Part shown: one piece after another, positions 1 through 8,245 of the stretch
Position numbering within the stretch: position 1 is the first letter of the stretch
Layout: each line of letters opens with the position of its first letter
Source of the DNA: Bacillus sp. ISL-18
GTDB lineage: Bacteria > Bacillota > Bacilli > Bacillales > Cytobacillaceae
Length of the DNA: 64,000 nt
NCBI RefSeq assembly: GCF_018613415.1
Contig: NZ_JAGGQG010000025.1
Location: 1 to 64,000, forward strand
Direction of reading: 5' to 3'
The notes under the pieces: model-generated
What the model was told of the DNA's origin: nothing
What the model saw: only the letters and a program-made list of their open reading frames with translations
Database searches by the model: none
Made by a program: the position numbers and the translations under genes

Positions 1-24
1 TGTTTAGTTTTCAAAGAACAAATT
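1..24 (-). promoter_or_regulatory. rRNA operon leader, boxA-like segment
   Basis: Read on the minus strand, this end contains TTGTTCTTTGAAAACT, a sequence commonly found just ahead of 16S or 23S rRNA in Bacillus leaders. It lies downstream of two tandem promoters, so a 16S gene probably begins left of the window. No mature rRNA sequence is visible here. Confidence 0.6.
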
Positions 25-50
25 ATCAATTCGCTAAAAGCGACTTTTAT

Positions 51-79
51 AATATATCATCTGTAGCTGGCAAAGTCAA
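51..79 (-). promoter_or_regulatory. rrn promoter P2 (sigma-A type)
   Basis: The minus strand reads TTGACT (79-74), a 17-bp spacer and TATATT (56-51). It is the proximal member of a tandem pair pointing left out of the window, the usual layout of Bacillus rRNA operons. Confidence 0.75.
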
Positions 80-124
80 CATCTTTTTTAAGATATTTTT
101 TTACCACCAGCAGCGACGTTTATT

Positions 125-153
125 ACTATAACAAGATAATAATTATATGTCAA
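125..153 (-). promoter_or_regulatory. rrn promoter P1 (sigma-A type)
   Basis: The minus strand reads TTGACA (153-148), 17 bp, TATAGT (130-125). It is the distal member of the tandem pair, 74 bp upstream of P2, and drives transcription leftward off the window. Confidence 0.75.
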
Positions 154-177
154 CGTGTTTTTTATATTTTTTAAATC

Positions 178-408
178 TCAGCCCTTTTTCCGATCCTTTG
201 TGCCTCTTCGTATGTATTTAAAACATTCTTGCGGAGAGGCAACCCGCTTAAATAAAGTAAAAAGAATCTTATATCTTTCTTCCATTGATCTTTTTACAAT
301 ATGGTCAATTCGTTCATCTTTTAAGTCAAATAAAATTTCATCCATTTCTCTCTTAATAAGGTATTCCATTTCTTTTACTTCTTTCTCACTTATTAGAAGC
401 CCAAACAT
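178..408 (-). CDS. small conserved-looking protein, function unknown
   Basis: This encodes a 76-residue, highly charged, probably helical protein rich in Glu, Lys and Arg, with no signal peptide or membrane segment. The ATG at 408 is chosen because GGAGGT lies 7 bases before it; a longer frame from 453 has no such site. It sits between the rrn promoters and pdaB and is transcribed toward the rRNA operon, with its 3' end only 25 bp from the P1 -35 box. The good ribosome binding site and coding-like composition support a real gene. I do not recognise its family. Confidence 0.6.
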   Translation of the reverse strand: MFGLLISEKEVKEMEYLIKREMDEILFDLKDERIDHIVKRSMEERYKILFTLFKRVASPQECFKYIRRGTKDRKKG

Positions 409-483
409 TGAAAAACCTCCAGCGAAATAATTAGTTATAGTAGTCTTTTCCAAATTTAGAAATTTTATAATTAAAAAGTTTAA

Positions 484-512
484 TCATATTATCAAAAAAC
501 AAAGCATAGGTT
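484..512 (+). promoter_or_regulatory. sigma-E-like promoter of pdaB
   Basis: TCATATT (484-490), a 14-bp spacer and CATAGGTT (505-512) resemble the sporulation mother-cell sigma-E consensus. It lies 33 bp before the pdaB start. B. subtilis pdaB is a sporulation gene, which fits. Confidence 0.5.
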
Positions 513-544
513 GAGACAAGGATGTATTGGACGAGGTGGGAAGA

Positions 545-1297
545 ATGAATTTCTTTTTTGTGTTTAATGGAAAAGCTCTAAAAAATGTATCACTGATTCT
601 CGTTGCTGCTTTTTTTACAGCATGGTTTCTCTACCTGGAAAACTTAGTCCAGATACCTGTGTTTTCCACAAAGGACAGCACAAATGCTATTTATCGGGGT
701 GAAAAAGATTTAGCCCTTACGTTTAATATTGGGTGGGGGGATGAAAAAGCGGAACCTATTTTAGATGTGCTGAAAAAAGAGAATGTTAAATCTGCAACTT
801 TTTTCCTAGCAGGTTCCTGGGCCGAACGTCACCCTGACCTTGTCAGCCGCATCGTTAAAGATGGCTACGAAATTGGGGTTCTAGGCTATGATTATGTTGA
901 TTACCTTGATGTAGAGGATGCTAAAATTGCGAAGGATATTTCCAAAGCCCAAGAAGTCTTCACTAAATTAAACGTAAAGAATGTTAAGCTTTTACGGGCA
1001 CCGACAGGTCATTTTGATGAACGTACATTAAAAATAGCGAAGCGTTATGGTTATACCGTTGTTCATTGGAAGGTAGACTCTAAGGATTGGCAAAATCCAG
1101 GCGTTGAAAAAATTGTGGAAAATGTAAGTAGAGCAGAGGATGGGGATATCGTCCTACTTCATGCCTCAGATTCAGCAAAACAAACAGCGAAAGCCCTGCC
1201 GCTGATTCTTGCTGATATTCGACAGAAAGGACTAAAACTTGTATCAATTTCAGAAATGATCGCTAACGGTGAGGTCCATTCTAAGGAAATCAATTAA
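545..1297 (+). CDS. pdaB: PdaB-like sporulation polysaccharide deacetylase family protein
   Basis: The 250-residue protein has an N-terminal membrane anchor (about residues 13-30) and a NodB-type deacetylase domain (about 55-245). B. subtilis PdaB is needed to maintain the spore after late sporulation. The ATG at 545 is preferred over 527 because GAGGTGGGA precedes it. Key NodB positions look altered: the motif-1 Asp is Asn (T-F-N-I-G-W-G, N61), and the metal-binding H-G-Y-R-H motif is degenerate (V-L-G-Y-D-Y, 112-117). The late L-L-H motif (H206) remains. Family and synteny (next to kbaA and gerD) are clear, but catalysis is doubtful. Expression is probably sporulation-specific. Confidence 0.9.
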   Translation: MNFFFVFNGKALKNVSLILVAAFFTAWFLYLENLVQIPVFSTKDSTNAIYRGEKDLALTFNIGWGDEKAEPILDVLKKENVKSATFFLAGSWAERHPDLVSRIVKDGYEIGVLGYDYVDYLDVEDAKIAKDISKAQEVFTKLNVKNVKLLRAPTGHFDERTLKIAKRYGYTVVHWKVDSKDWQNPGVEKIVENVSRAEDGDIVLLHASDSAKQTAKALPLILADIRQKGLKLVSISEMIANGEVHSKEIN

Positions 1298-1318
1298 CTT
1301 GAATTTCAACTAATAAAG

Positions 1319-1347
1319 CCGCCCATATTACATGGACGGTTTTTTTG
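1319..1347 (+). terminator. intrinsic terminator of pdaB
   Basis: CCGCCCAT and ATGGACGG pair around a 5-base loop and are followed by seven T. The element overlaps the last codons of convergent kbaA. Confidence 0.75.
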
Positions 1348-2017
1348 TCATCTTTTTATTTTTGTTTGTGTTTTTTGTTTTCGGAATGGTTTGCTCCGCT
1401 CGCTTTTGCCTCTCTTGTTCGGATTGAGCGTTTAATTTATGAAGTATTAAAATTTGATAGGCATTACATGCTAGTAAAGAAATCATCATGAGATAGAACC
1501 AATTCTTCTCATTCTCACGAAGCACCGGAACCCATTCCACTAATGTAGCAACAACCATAAAAAATAACGCCGGGATAAAAGCTCCTCGGTTTGTTTGCTT
1601 TACTTTATACCAGGCAACAACAAGGGAAACAGCTAAAAGAAGAATGGCTGGTCCCAAGTAAGGAAGCACGGAATCCCCAGGCTTAGCAAAGTTCGTATAA
1701 CGAAGGTAGATTAAATCAAATAAACCAAACAGAATAAGAACGACTTGCACAGAATTCCAGAGCGATACGGACTTAAATATCCCTAATCCAAACCGGTGGA
1801 TCGTTAAATAAGAAAAAAAGCCCATTTGGCTAATGACACTAAACAGAAATCCCATAACAATAAGCCAAACTAACGTGGATAAAATATCGATAATTTTAAA
1901 ATGAATAAAATAGGGCTGAAATTCTCCCCAGCGAATGATAAAACCCACAATAGCCGTCGTGACCCCGCCAACTAATAATGTGGACATAAATAGTCTTACC
2001 CAATTACGGCTTGTCAC
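1328..2017 (-). CDS. kbaA: KinB-signalling pathway activation protein KbaA
   Basis: This is a 229-residue integral membrane protein with about six hydrophobic segments, followed by a basic, Lys/Thr/Asn-rich cytoplasmic-looking tail (about 203-229). In B. subtilis KbaA activates the KinB branch of the sporulation phosphorelay. The GTG start at 2017 follows GGAGGT by 7 bases. It lies between convergent pdaB and divergent gerD as in B. subtilis. From memory the B. subtilis protein is about 198 residues, so the charged tail appears to be an extension; its last codons are overlapped by the pdaB terminator hairpin. Family confidence rests on length, topology and synteny. Confidence 0.85.
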   Translation of the reverse strand: MTSRNWVRLFMSTLLVGGVTTAIVGFIIRWGEFQPYFIHFKIIDILSTLVWLIVMGFLFSVISQMGFFSYLTIHRFGLGIFKSVSLWNSVQVVLILFGLFDLIYLRYTNFAKPGDSVLPYLGPAILLLAVSLVVAWYKVKQTNRGAFIPALFFMVVATLVEWVPVLRENEKNWFYLMMISLLACNAYQILILHKLNAQSEQERQKRAEQTIPKTKNTNKNKKMTKKPSM

Positions 2018-2105
2018 TAATCAAACCTCCAGCATACAAAAAATGATTACCCTACTGATTGTACCAATCAAAATGTGAAAAATCCATAATTTCATTTTTT
2101 CATGC

Positions 2106-2134
2106 GAATAATCTCGCTGTAATTTCTCATCCTA
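2106..2134 (+). promoter_or_regulatory. sigma-G-like promoter of gerD
   Basis: GAATA (2106-2110), 17 bp, CATCCTA (2128-2134) closely match the forespore sigma-G consensus. The site lies 35 bp before gerD, which is a forespore gene in B. subtilis. Confidence 0.7.
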
Positions 2135-2168
2135 AAATTAAGGATTTATTTGTGAAAGGAGCTTTAAA

Positions 2169-2732
2169 ATGAGAAGAAAAAGTATGGTGCTCCTCCTGCC
2201 CATTCTGTTGTTCCTGACTAGCTGTTCTTCTAGTAATGATTTAAGCAACGCGGCGGTACAACCTGACTATGATCAGACCAAAAAAATGGTGGTTGATATT
2301 CTTAAAACCGATGATGGTAAGAAGGCAATTCAAGATGTGATGACATCCGAAGCAATGAAAGAGAAGCTTGTCATGGACCAAAAGGTTGTTGCTGACACCA
2401 TCCAAACAACTCTTACATCCGATAAAGCAACTGATTTTTGGAAAAAAACGTTTAGCGATCCTAAGTTTGCCAAAGGTGTAGCTAAAAGTATGAAAAACGA
2501 AAATAAAGCTTTATTAAAGGAATTAATGAATGACCCTGAGTATCGGGCCATGATGATTGAAGTTTCTAAAGAGCCAGAAATTCAAAAACAAATGGCTGAT
2601 GCTCTCAAAAGTAAGGAATACCGGGAACACCTTCAAAAGGTCATTACAGAAACAATTGATAGTCCGCTTTATAAGGCTAAAATTCAGGAATTGCTGCTAA
2701 AGGCTGCTGAGGAAGCATCTAAAAAATCATAG
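2169..2732 (+). CDS. gerD: spore germination lipoprotein GerD
   Basis: The 187-residue protein begins with a lipoprotein signal peptide (lipobox L-T-S-C, Cys at about residue 19). A mostly helical, Lys/Glu-rich body follows, of the kind that forms the GerD rod on the spore inner membrane. GerD clusters nutrient germinant receptors into the germinosome. AAAGGAG precedes the ATG. A sigma-G-like promoter lies upstream and a strong terminator downstream, so it is monocistronic, as in B. subtilis. The GerA-type operon 3 kb away is a plausible functional partner. Confidence 0.92.
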   Translation: MRRKSMVLLLPILLFLTSCSSSNDLSNAAVQPDYDQTKKMVVDILKTDDGKKAIQDVMTSEAMKEKLVMDQKVVADTIQTTLTSDKATDFWKKTFSDPKFAKGVAKSMKNENKALLKELMNDPEYRAMMIEVSKEPEIQKQMADALKSKEYREHLQKVITETIDSPLYKAKIQELLLKAAEEASKKS

Positions 2733-2743
2733 ATAACAAAAAG

Positions 2744-2788
2744 GAAGGTGTCCCAAAAGTATAACTTTTAGGGGCACCTTCTTGTTTT
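2744..2788 (+). terminator. intrinsic terminator of gerD
   Basis: GAAGGTGTCCC pairs with GGGGCACCTTC around an A/T-rich loop, then TTGTTTTT. It begins 12 bp after the gerD stop. Confidence 0.85.
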
Positions 2789-2803
2789 TATACATTAAAC
2801 TAG

Positions 2804-2938
2804 TATGTTGATTTCCGCTCCAGGCACTTCGCTTTCCGCGGGCGGTACGGGGAGCCTCCTCGTCGCTTCGCTCCTGCGGGGTCTCCCCTGCCCCGTACTC
2901 CCGCAGGAGTCTTCGTGCCTTCCGCTCCAATCAACATA
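2804..2938 (+). repeat. palindromic dispersed repeat element (MITE-like)
   Basis: This 135-bp GC-rich block is bounded by perfect 10-bp inverted ends (TATGTTGATT / AATCAACATA). It contains further inverted segments such as CTCCTGCGGGG facing CCCGCAGGAG and GGTACGGGG facing CCCCGTAC. No protein-coding signal is seen. It looks like the short, structured, multicopy intergenic elements common in Bacillaceae genomes; copy number cannot be judged from one window. Confidence 0.65.
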
Positions 2939-2989
2939 GTGTGCAAAAATTATTCATCGTCCACCTTTTGGGTAAGCCTCTTCTTTTTC

Positions 2990-4042
2990 TTATTTTTTCA
3001 GCAGGCCAGTTACTTTTTCAGCAATTTCTAAGTAAATTTTTCCGATTTGATGATCTTCTTGATAAACCGATGGGGCAAAATCTTCATCATTCCAATCAGG
3101 CTGGTTCAGCGGCAAACGTCCAAGCAAGACTGTATTTAATTCTTCAGCCAGTTTATCACCGCCGCCACGGCCAAACACATATTCCTTTTCTCCGGTTAGC
3201 TTACTTTCAAAGTAGGCCATATTTTCAATAACACCCAGTACTTCATGCTCGGTTTTCAGTGCCATTGCACCTGCGCGTGCTGCTACAAAAGCAGCGGTCG
3301 GATGTGGAGTTGTGACAATAATTTCCTTACAAGATGGCAGCATGGTGTGAACGTCTAATGCAACGTCCCCTGTACCAGGAGGCAGATCTAATAATAAATA
3401 ATCAAGCTCTCCCCATTCTACCTCACTAAAGAAACTATTCAGCATCTTTCCTAACATCGGTCCACGCCAGATTATAGGGGCATTGTCCTCTACAAAGAAG
3501 CCCATTGAAATAACTTGTACACCAAACCGTTCAACTGGAATGATTTTTTCGCCGCGCACAACAGGACGATTCGTTATGCCCATCATATCAGGCACACTAA
3601 ATCCGTAGATATCGGCGTCAATTAGTCCAACCTTTTTGCCTAAACGAGCTAGCGCCACAGCCAGGTTAACGGAAACTGTAGATTTACCAACGCCCCCTTT
3701 TCCACTTGCAATCGCAATGAAGGTTGTATCCTTAGAATTAAGAAGGGTTTGATTGTTCTCAGGTTCTGCATTACGGTGTTGTGCCAATACTTCTTCAGGC
3801 AATTCAGCAAATCGAATCCCCACGGTAGCCGCTCCTTCTTCCTTTAACACATTGACAATTTGTGTTTGCAGCTGAAGCTGTTCACTTGTACCCGTTTTAG
3901 CAATGAGTACCTTCACACTAACATGGTTCTTTTCTTCTTTAATTTTAATTTCCTCTATTGCATTTAATTCAGCTAATGTTTTATGTAAAAAGGGCTCTTT
4001 GAGGCCGCCCAGAACTTCTCGGACTTTTTTCTCTGTTAACAT
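2990..4042 (-). CDS. salA: Mrp/NBP35-family P-loop ATPase SalA
   Basis: This 350-residue ATPase has an N-terminal DUF59/MIP18-like domain (about 1-90) and a deviant Walker A motif G-K-G-G-V-G-K-S (114-121). Relatives carry iron-sulphur clusters. In B. subtilis SalA acts as a regulator that represses scoC and so affects exoprotease expression. The C-terminal CxxC of iron-sulphur carriers is absent here, favouring the regulatory role. ATG 4042 is chosen because GAGGTG lies 6 bases upstream; frames from 4099 add an unlikely N-terminus. It sits between gerD and cwlD as in B. subtilis. Confidence 0.9.
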   Translation of the reverse strand: MLTEKKVREVLGGLKEPFLHKTLAELNAIEEIKIKEEKNHVSVKVLIAKTGTSEQLQLQTQIVNVLKEEGAATVGIRFAELPEEVLAQHRNAEPENNQTLLNSKDTTFIAIASGKGGVGKSTVSVNLAVALARLGKKVGLIDADIYGFSVPDMMGITNRPVVRGEKIIPVERFGVQVISMGFFVEDNAPIIWRGPMLGKMLNSFFSEVEWGELDYLLLDLPPGTGDVALDVHTMLPSCKEIIVTTPHPTAAFVAARAGAMALKTEHEVLGVIENMAYFESKLTGEKEYVFGRGGGDKLAEELNTVLLGRLPLNQPDWNDEDFAPSVYQEDHQIGKIYLEIAEKVTGLLKK

Positions 4043-4140
4043 AACATGCACCTCACCTATGAATTCTTTTCCATTTTCAGTATACCATAACCTAAACAAG
4101 AAACAGTTAATTCAATCACTGTTTCGTAACTATTTACCAT

Positions 4141-4161
4141 AAAAAAACGGAAGATGCTTCC
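4141..4161 (-). terminator. intrinsic terminator of cwlD
   Basis: On the minus strand GGAAG-CAT-CTTCC is followed by GTTTTTTT, just after the cwlD stop. It also separates cwlD from the salA promoter region. Confidence 0.65.
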
Positions 4162-4168
4162 ATCCTCC

Positions 4169-4891
4169 TTAATCTGTTTCTTTTAATTCTTTTTCATTCG
4201 TAAAGTAGCGCAGAATGCCGTTATTGATCGATGCGGACACTTTTTCTTGATAGGATTCCTTTTTTAACAGCTCCTTCTCTCTTGGGTTAGAGAGGAAACC
4301 TACTTCTACTAGGACACCTGGTTTTTTGGCATTCTTTAAGATATACACTTGATTGATCGGCTTAGCCTTCCGTTCGGTGTTTTCAAGATTCCTGCGGAGC
4401 TCTTCCTGGATAAATTTTGCTGCTCGAGCGTTTTCCTTATGTTGTGGAGCATAAAAGGTCTGGGCACCGCTCCATCTTGAAGAAGGAATGGCATTTAAGT
4501 GAATACTGACAAACAAATCAATGTCGGTATTATTTATCATTTTTAATCTTTTTTTAAGGTCCTCTACCTTCCTGCGGCTATAGCCCCTGGTATCAGGATC
4601 AGCTAAATCCTCATCCTTTTCCCTTGTCATGATTACAAGAGCTCCCTGCCCTTGTAGATAATCACGAACATTTTTGGTGATTTCTAAAGCGATATCCTTT
4701 TCAAGCGTTTGGCCCGTTCCTGCCCCGCCATCCGGCCCGCCATGGCCAGCATCCAACAAGATTATTTTTCCTGATAAAGGAAGGTTCCAGGTTTTCCATG
4801 AATTATTTTCACTAAAATCATGCTGTAGTATAAAAAATAACACAATTAATCCTGTAATAAAGCTAATAATTTTTATTCTGCCTTTTGCCAC
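4169..4891 (-). CDS. cwlD: N-acetylmuramoyl-L-alanine amidase CwlD
   Basis: The 240-residue protein has an N-terminal membrane/signal segment (about 7-24) and an Amidase_3 zinc domain. Zinc and catalytic motifs are visible: D-A-G-H-G-G near residue 50, S-I-H-L-N-A in the middle and V-E-V-G-F-L-S-N near the end. CwlD works with PdaA to make muramic-delta-lactam in the spore cortex, which marks peptidoglycan for germination lytic enzymes. The GTG at 4891 follows GGAGG by 7 bases. It has its own terminator and lies between salA and ybaK as in B. subtilis. Confidence 0.93.
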   Translation of the reverse strand: MAKGRIKIISFITGLIVLFFILQHDFSENNSWKTWNLPLSGKIILLDAGHGGPDGGAGTGQTLEKDIALEITKNVRDYLQGQGALVIMTREKDEDLADPDTRGYSRRKVEDLKKRLKMINNTDIDLFVSIHLNAIPSSRWSGAQTFYAPQHKENARAAKFIQEELRRNLENTERKAKPINQVYILKNAKKPGVLVEVGFLSNPREKELLKKESYQEKVSASINNGILRYFTNEKELKETD

Positions 4892-4958
4892 CCATATCCT
4901 CCTTCCCGCTCGTCCCTGTTCAGTTAACTATATGGGACAAGGGGAAGTTTTAGAACCG

Positions 4959-5034
4959 TAAAAAGCATCCATAAAGCAGTGTACTGAGCATTCATAAAGC
5001 CTCGCACAGTAAGTCACAGCAGGATGCTTTTGGT
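4959..5034 (-). terminator. long hairpin terminator after ybaK
   Basis: On the minus strand AAAAGCATCC pairs with GGATGCTTTTT across about 55 bases that contain a second, inner complementary pair. It lies 10 bp downstream of ybaK. Confidence 0.6.
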
Positions 5035-5043
5035 TTACCTCGT

Positions 5044-5487
5044 TTAATGTAATCTCAACTTATGACGTCTCTGCCCTTTTTCATACCCCTCATTCCACCA
5101 GGCAATGATATATTGCTCGCAGAGATAGTAAAGGGATTCACTCATCGTGCCTTCTTGTCCATTTCCCCAGTAAAGCAGGAAATTATAGAGCGTATCAATT
5201 AGATGTTTTTCTTCTTTAAAACATCGTTTGCGTACATCTTCTACATTTTCACCATAATAGCCAAACTTACTGAATTTTGCTCCCAAGAGAAATGCTTCTA
5301 AGGCGACATCATAACAGGCTTCCTCTATTCCTGTATTCATCACAAAGCTTGTCGCAAGGCTCGTGGAACCGAAATAGTGTTTAACTCTTTCCTTCAATGT
5401 ATTAATCGATAAATCCCGCAGTACGGAACGTTCATATTTAATCTGCTTTTCACGTCGTTTTTCTTTAAAGGTTGTTATAACAGTCAC
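5044..5487 (-). CDS. ybaK: YbaK family (DUF2521-like) protein
   Basis: This 147-residue soluble protein with a basic N-terminus matches B. subtilis YbaK by position (next to cwlD) and general character. It has no signal peptide or membrane segment and its function is unknown. The ATG at 5487 is preceded by AGAGGTG. In B. subtilis the next gene toward the ribosomal cluster is rpsI. Here 18 kb of accessory genes intervenes, so ybaK marks the left conserved border of that region. Confidence 0.8.
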   Translation of the reverse strand: MTVITTFKEKRREKQIKYERSVLRDLSINTLKERVKHYFGSTSLATSFVMNTGIEEACYDVALEAFLLGAKFSKFGYYGENVEDVRKRCFKEEKHLIDTLYNFLLYWGNGQEGTMSESLYYLCEQYIIAWWNEGYEKGQRRHKLRLH

Positions 5488-5662
5488 TACTTTTCACCTC
5501 TTAGGACTATTCTTTATCCCTTAGGTCTAAGAAATGCAAAGTCATGATTTCCAATTTTTAAAAGCACATTTTTATTTTAAGACAAGCGTATACCGTTGTT
5601 ATTCATAATCCTTCCAATATAGGGAAACGATAATATCAGGCTAAATAGGGGTGAGAGTAAAC

Positions 5663-7132
5663 ATGGGCTGGTTCTCAAAAAATAATCAACAACATGAAAG
5701 AGAGGAATTGGAGAAGTTCCTCAAGCGGTCAAAGGATTTTAAAAAGATCTCTTATATCAACGTACCGACGAATAAACAGTTTTCTATTTGGTTCATTTCA
5801 ACCCTTATTGATGAGAGCATTTTACAGGAGAACGCTCTTCCCTATTTATTGGAGAAACCCTTTGAAAAAATTGAGGATGTAAAGAAAATTATAGCTCTCG
5901 CCGATGTCCAAATTAGTACCGATCCAAATGAGATTGAACAGAAGTTGTTCACTGGCTATGTCCTTTTGACGTTGGATTCTGACCGCCATCATTATGTATT
6001 TTTAGCTGCACAAAAGGAACTCGTCCGAAGCATTTCACCACCCGAGGTGGAGTTCAGCGTCATTGGTCCAAAAGAGGCCTTTGTTGAGTCAATCGATCAA
6101 AATGTAAACCTTATTCGCAAGCGGCTTCCCGTCAAGGAATTAATCGTCGAAGAGCTGACACTTGGGTCGCTTTCCAAAACAAAGATATCGATTTTATATA
6201 TGGACGGCATCGTTGACCCTGCCAACGTCCAAACCGTAATGGACCGGCTTAAAAATGTAGAATTCGATGCAATTACGGATAGCTCTTATATTGTTCAGTT
6301 AATTTGCGATAATCGAAATTCCCCCTTTCCACAGTTATTGGATACGGAACGGCCAGACCGGGTTACGTCTATTTTAGCTGAGGGGAAAATTGCCATATTC
6401 GTAGATGGTTCGCCGCATGCCTTGATTACCCCTACTACACTCGTTGAATTTTTCAGTTCCTTCGAGGACTATTTTTTAAATTGGGTGCTGGCTTCATTTT
6501 TCCGGTTAATTCGGCTCTTTGCTGTTGCATTTTCGATCTTGGTAACACCTGTTTATGTAGCGACATTATCCTATCATTATGAATTAATACCGACAGACTT
6601 GATGAACACCCTGGTTACTTCCCGGAGAGATATACCGCTTCCGCCTATTTTAGAAGCATTCTTCTTAGAGCTGACCATTGAACTCCTAAGAGAGGCAGGA
6701 GCCCGTCTGCCTACAAAGGTAGGGCAAACTATAGGTATCGTAGGCGGTATTGTAATTGGAACGGCATCCGTTGAGGCTGGATTAACGAGTAATGTTCTAC
6801 TTATCATTGTCGCTCTTGCAGCATTGGCCTCTTTTACAACCCCTGTTTATAAAATGGGCAATGCCATTCGACTGCTCCGATTTCCATTTTTGTTTTTTGC
6901 CGAGCTCTGGGGGCTGCTGGGGATTGTCCTGTGCTTTTGTTTTTTAATGACCCATTTAATCCGGCTGACCTCTTTAAACAGGCCCTTTTTGGAACCTTTA
7001 TATCCGCCTAGAAGGACAGACCTTAAGGATTCTCTTATCAGACTGCCATTTAACAAACAATCCTTACGACCACAGGCACTTAGGACAAAAAATCCCGTTC
7101 GTTATTCTAAAAAAAGCGACATTGACGAGTAA
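5663..7132 (+). CDS. GerA-type spore germinant receptor subunit A
   Basis: The 489-residue protein has a hydrophilic N-terminal half (about 1-270) and about five membrane segments (about 275-440), the usual layout of GerA/GerBA/GerKA receptor subunits. Motifs such as E-E-L-T-L-G-S-L-S-K-T and F-V-D-G-S-P are typical. It would sit in the spore inner membrane and sense nutrients with its B and C partners. ATG 5663 is preferred over GTG 5651 because GGGGTGAG is correctly spaced from it. It is first of three genes, 15 bp before subunit B. The germinant cannot be predicted. Confidence 0.92.
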   Translation: MGWFSKNNQQHEREELEKFLKRSKDFKKISYINVPTNKQFSIWFISTLIDESILQENALPYLLEKPFEKIEDVKKIIALADVQISTDPNEIEQKLFTGYVLLTLDSDRHHYVFLAAQKELVRSISPPEVEFSVIGPKEAFVESIDQNVNLIRKRLPVKELIVEELTLGSLSKTKISILYMDGIVDPANVQTVMDRLKNVEFDAITDSSYIVQLICDNRNSPFPQLLDTERPDRVTSILAEGKIAIFVDGSPHALITPTTLVEFFSSFEDYFLNWVLASFFRLIRLFAVAFSILVTPVYVATLSYHYELIPTDLMNTLVTSRRDIPLPPILEAFFLELTIELLREAGARLPTKVGQTIGIVGGIVIGTASVEAGLTSNVLLIIVALAALASFTTPVYKMGNAIRLLRFPFLFFAELWGLLGIVLCFCFLMTHLIRLTSLNRPFLEPLYPPRRTDLKDSLIRLPFNKQSLRPQALRTKNPVRYSKKSDIDE

Positions 7133-7147
7133 AGCGGAGGAGGGTCT

Positions 7148-8245
7148 ATGGAACATTTAGTACCTGAAAAAGCAAAAATATCGCCCTTTTTGGTTTTTTT
7201 TCTAGTCCATACCATACAGCTAGGCATTGGTGTTTTAGGGTTTCAGCGTATTATTGCGTTAACAGCTGGATATGATGCATGGATTTCGGTCATTTTAGCC
7301 GGACTAAGCATTCATGTCATTCTCTATATGATGTATAAGATTCTTGGAACCGTAAAAGGCGATTTGATATCTGCCCATTCCTATGTTTTTGGCGATAAAT
7401 TGGGCCGAATCCTTTCACTTCCTTTTGTGCTCTACTTTTTATGCGTCGCTATAATCCTGCTCCGGTCATTTATCGAAGTGGTTCAAGTCTGGATGTTTCA
7501 GGATATGAGTACATTTTGGTATTCCTTCGTTTTCTGTCTGCTGGCTGTCTATATCGTATTTGGCGGCTTTCGTACCGTTACAGGGGTAGCTTTTTTTGGA
7601 GTGGTTCTTCCATTCTATTTAATTTTCACCTTTTTCTTTGCCTTCCCCTATTCCGATTTCAGAAACTTACTTCCAATCTTTGATCACTCGATCAGTGATT
7701 TGATTAAGGCAGCCTATCAAATGTCACTTACCTATCTTGGCTATGAGACACTTTTATTTTTTTATCCTTATATCAAAGATCCCGAGAAGTCTAAGAAATG
7801 GGCTCACCTGGGTGTCCTATATACCACCATTCTCTATACAGTCATCACCATTACCACCTTTTCCTATTTTTCTGAAGGCCAGCTCCAAAAAAATATCTGG
7901 GCTACCTTGACTATTTGGAAAGTGGTCGAGATGCCATTTGTGGAGAGATTTGAATACATTGGGATTGCTAATTGGAATATTATCATCCTGCCTAATATCT
8001 GTATTGCCCTTTGGTGTGGAAGCCGGATTTTAAAACGGGTTACCCGCCTGAAACAGAAGCATGGTGTCCTTCTGTTATCAGCAGTGGTTTTAATTTTAAT
8101 AAATTTTTTAAAAACACGCGAGCAGATCAATACCATCCTTGACTACACAGGAATGGTTTCCTTTTTCCTAGACTATGTCTATATTCCTTTTCTATTTGTT
8201 CTTGTGTTGATTGTAAAGAGGGTGAAAAAAAGTGAAAGTTCTTAA
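7148..8245 (+). CDS. GerB-type spore germinant receptor subunit B
   Basis: This is a 365-residue protein with about ten transmembrane segments, of the GerAB/APC-like transporter family that forms the ligand-binding membrane subunit of germinant receptors. The N-terminal segment I-S-P-F-L-V-F-F and the conserved G-V-L-G-F-Q-R region fit the family. GCGGAGGAGGG precedes the ATG. It is translationally coupled to the next gene, its 3' end overlapping the C subunit by 14 bp. Confidence 0.92.
   Translation: MEHLVPEKAKISPFLVFFLVHTIQLGIGVLGFQRIIALTAGYDAWISVILAGLSIHVILYMMYKILGTVKGDLISAHSYVFGDKLGRILSLPFVLYFLCVAIILLRSFIEVVQVWMFQDMSTFWYSFVFCLLAVYIVFGGFRTVTGVAFFGVVLPFYLIFTFFFAFPYSDFRNLLPIFDHSISDLIKAAYQMSLTYLGYETLLFFYPYIKDPEKSKKWAHLGVLYTTILYTVITITTFSYFSEGQLQKNIWATLTIWKVVEMPFVERFEYIGIANWNIIILPNICIALWCGSRILKRVTRLKQKHGVLLLSAVVLILINFLKTREQINTILDYTGMVSFFLDYVYIPFLFVLVLIVKRVKKSESS

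Noticed and set aside
1..180. rRNA gene inside the window
   Set aside because: Only the promoters and leader are visible; no 16S sequence appears before the left edge.
2727..2930. 67-codon minus-strand frame over the gerD terminator and palindromic repeat
   Set aside because: It is created by the GC-rich repeat, has no ribosome binding site and shows no protein-like composition.
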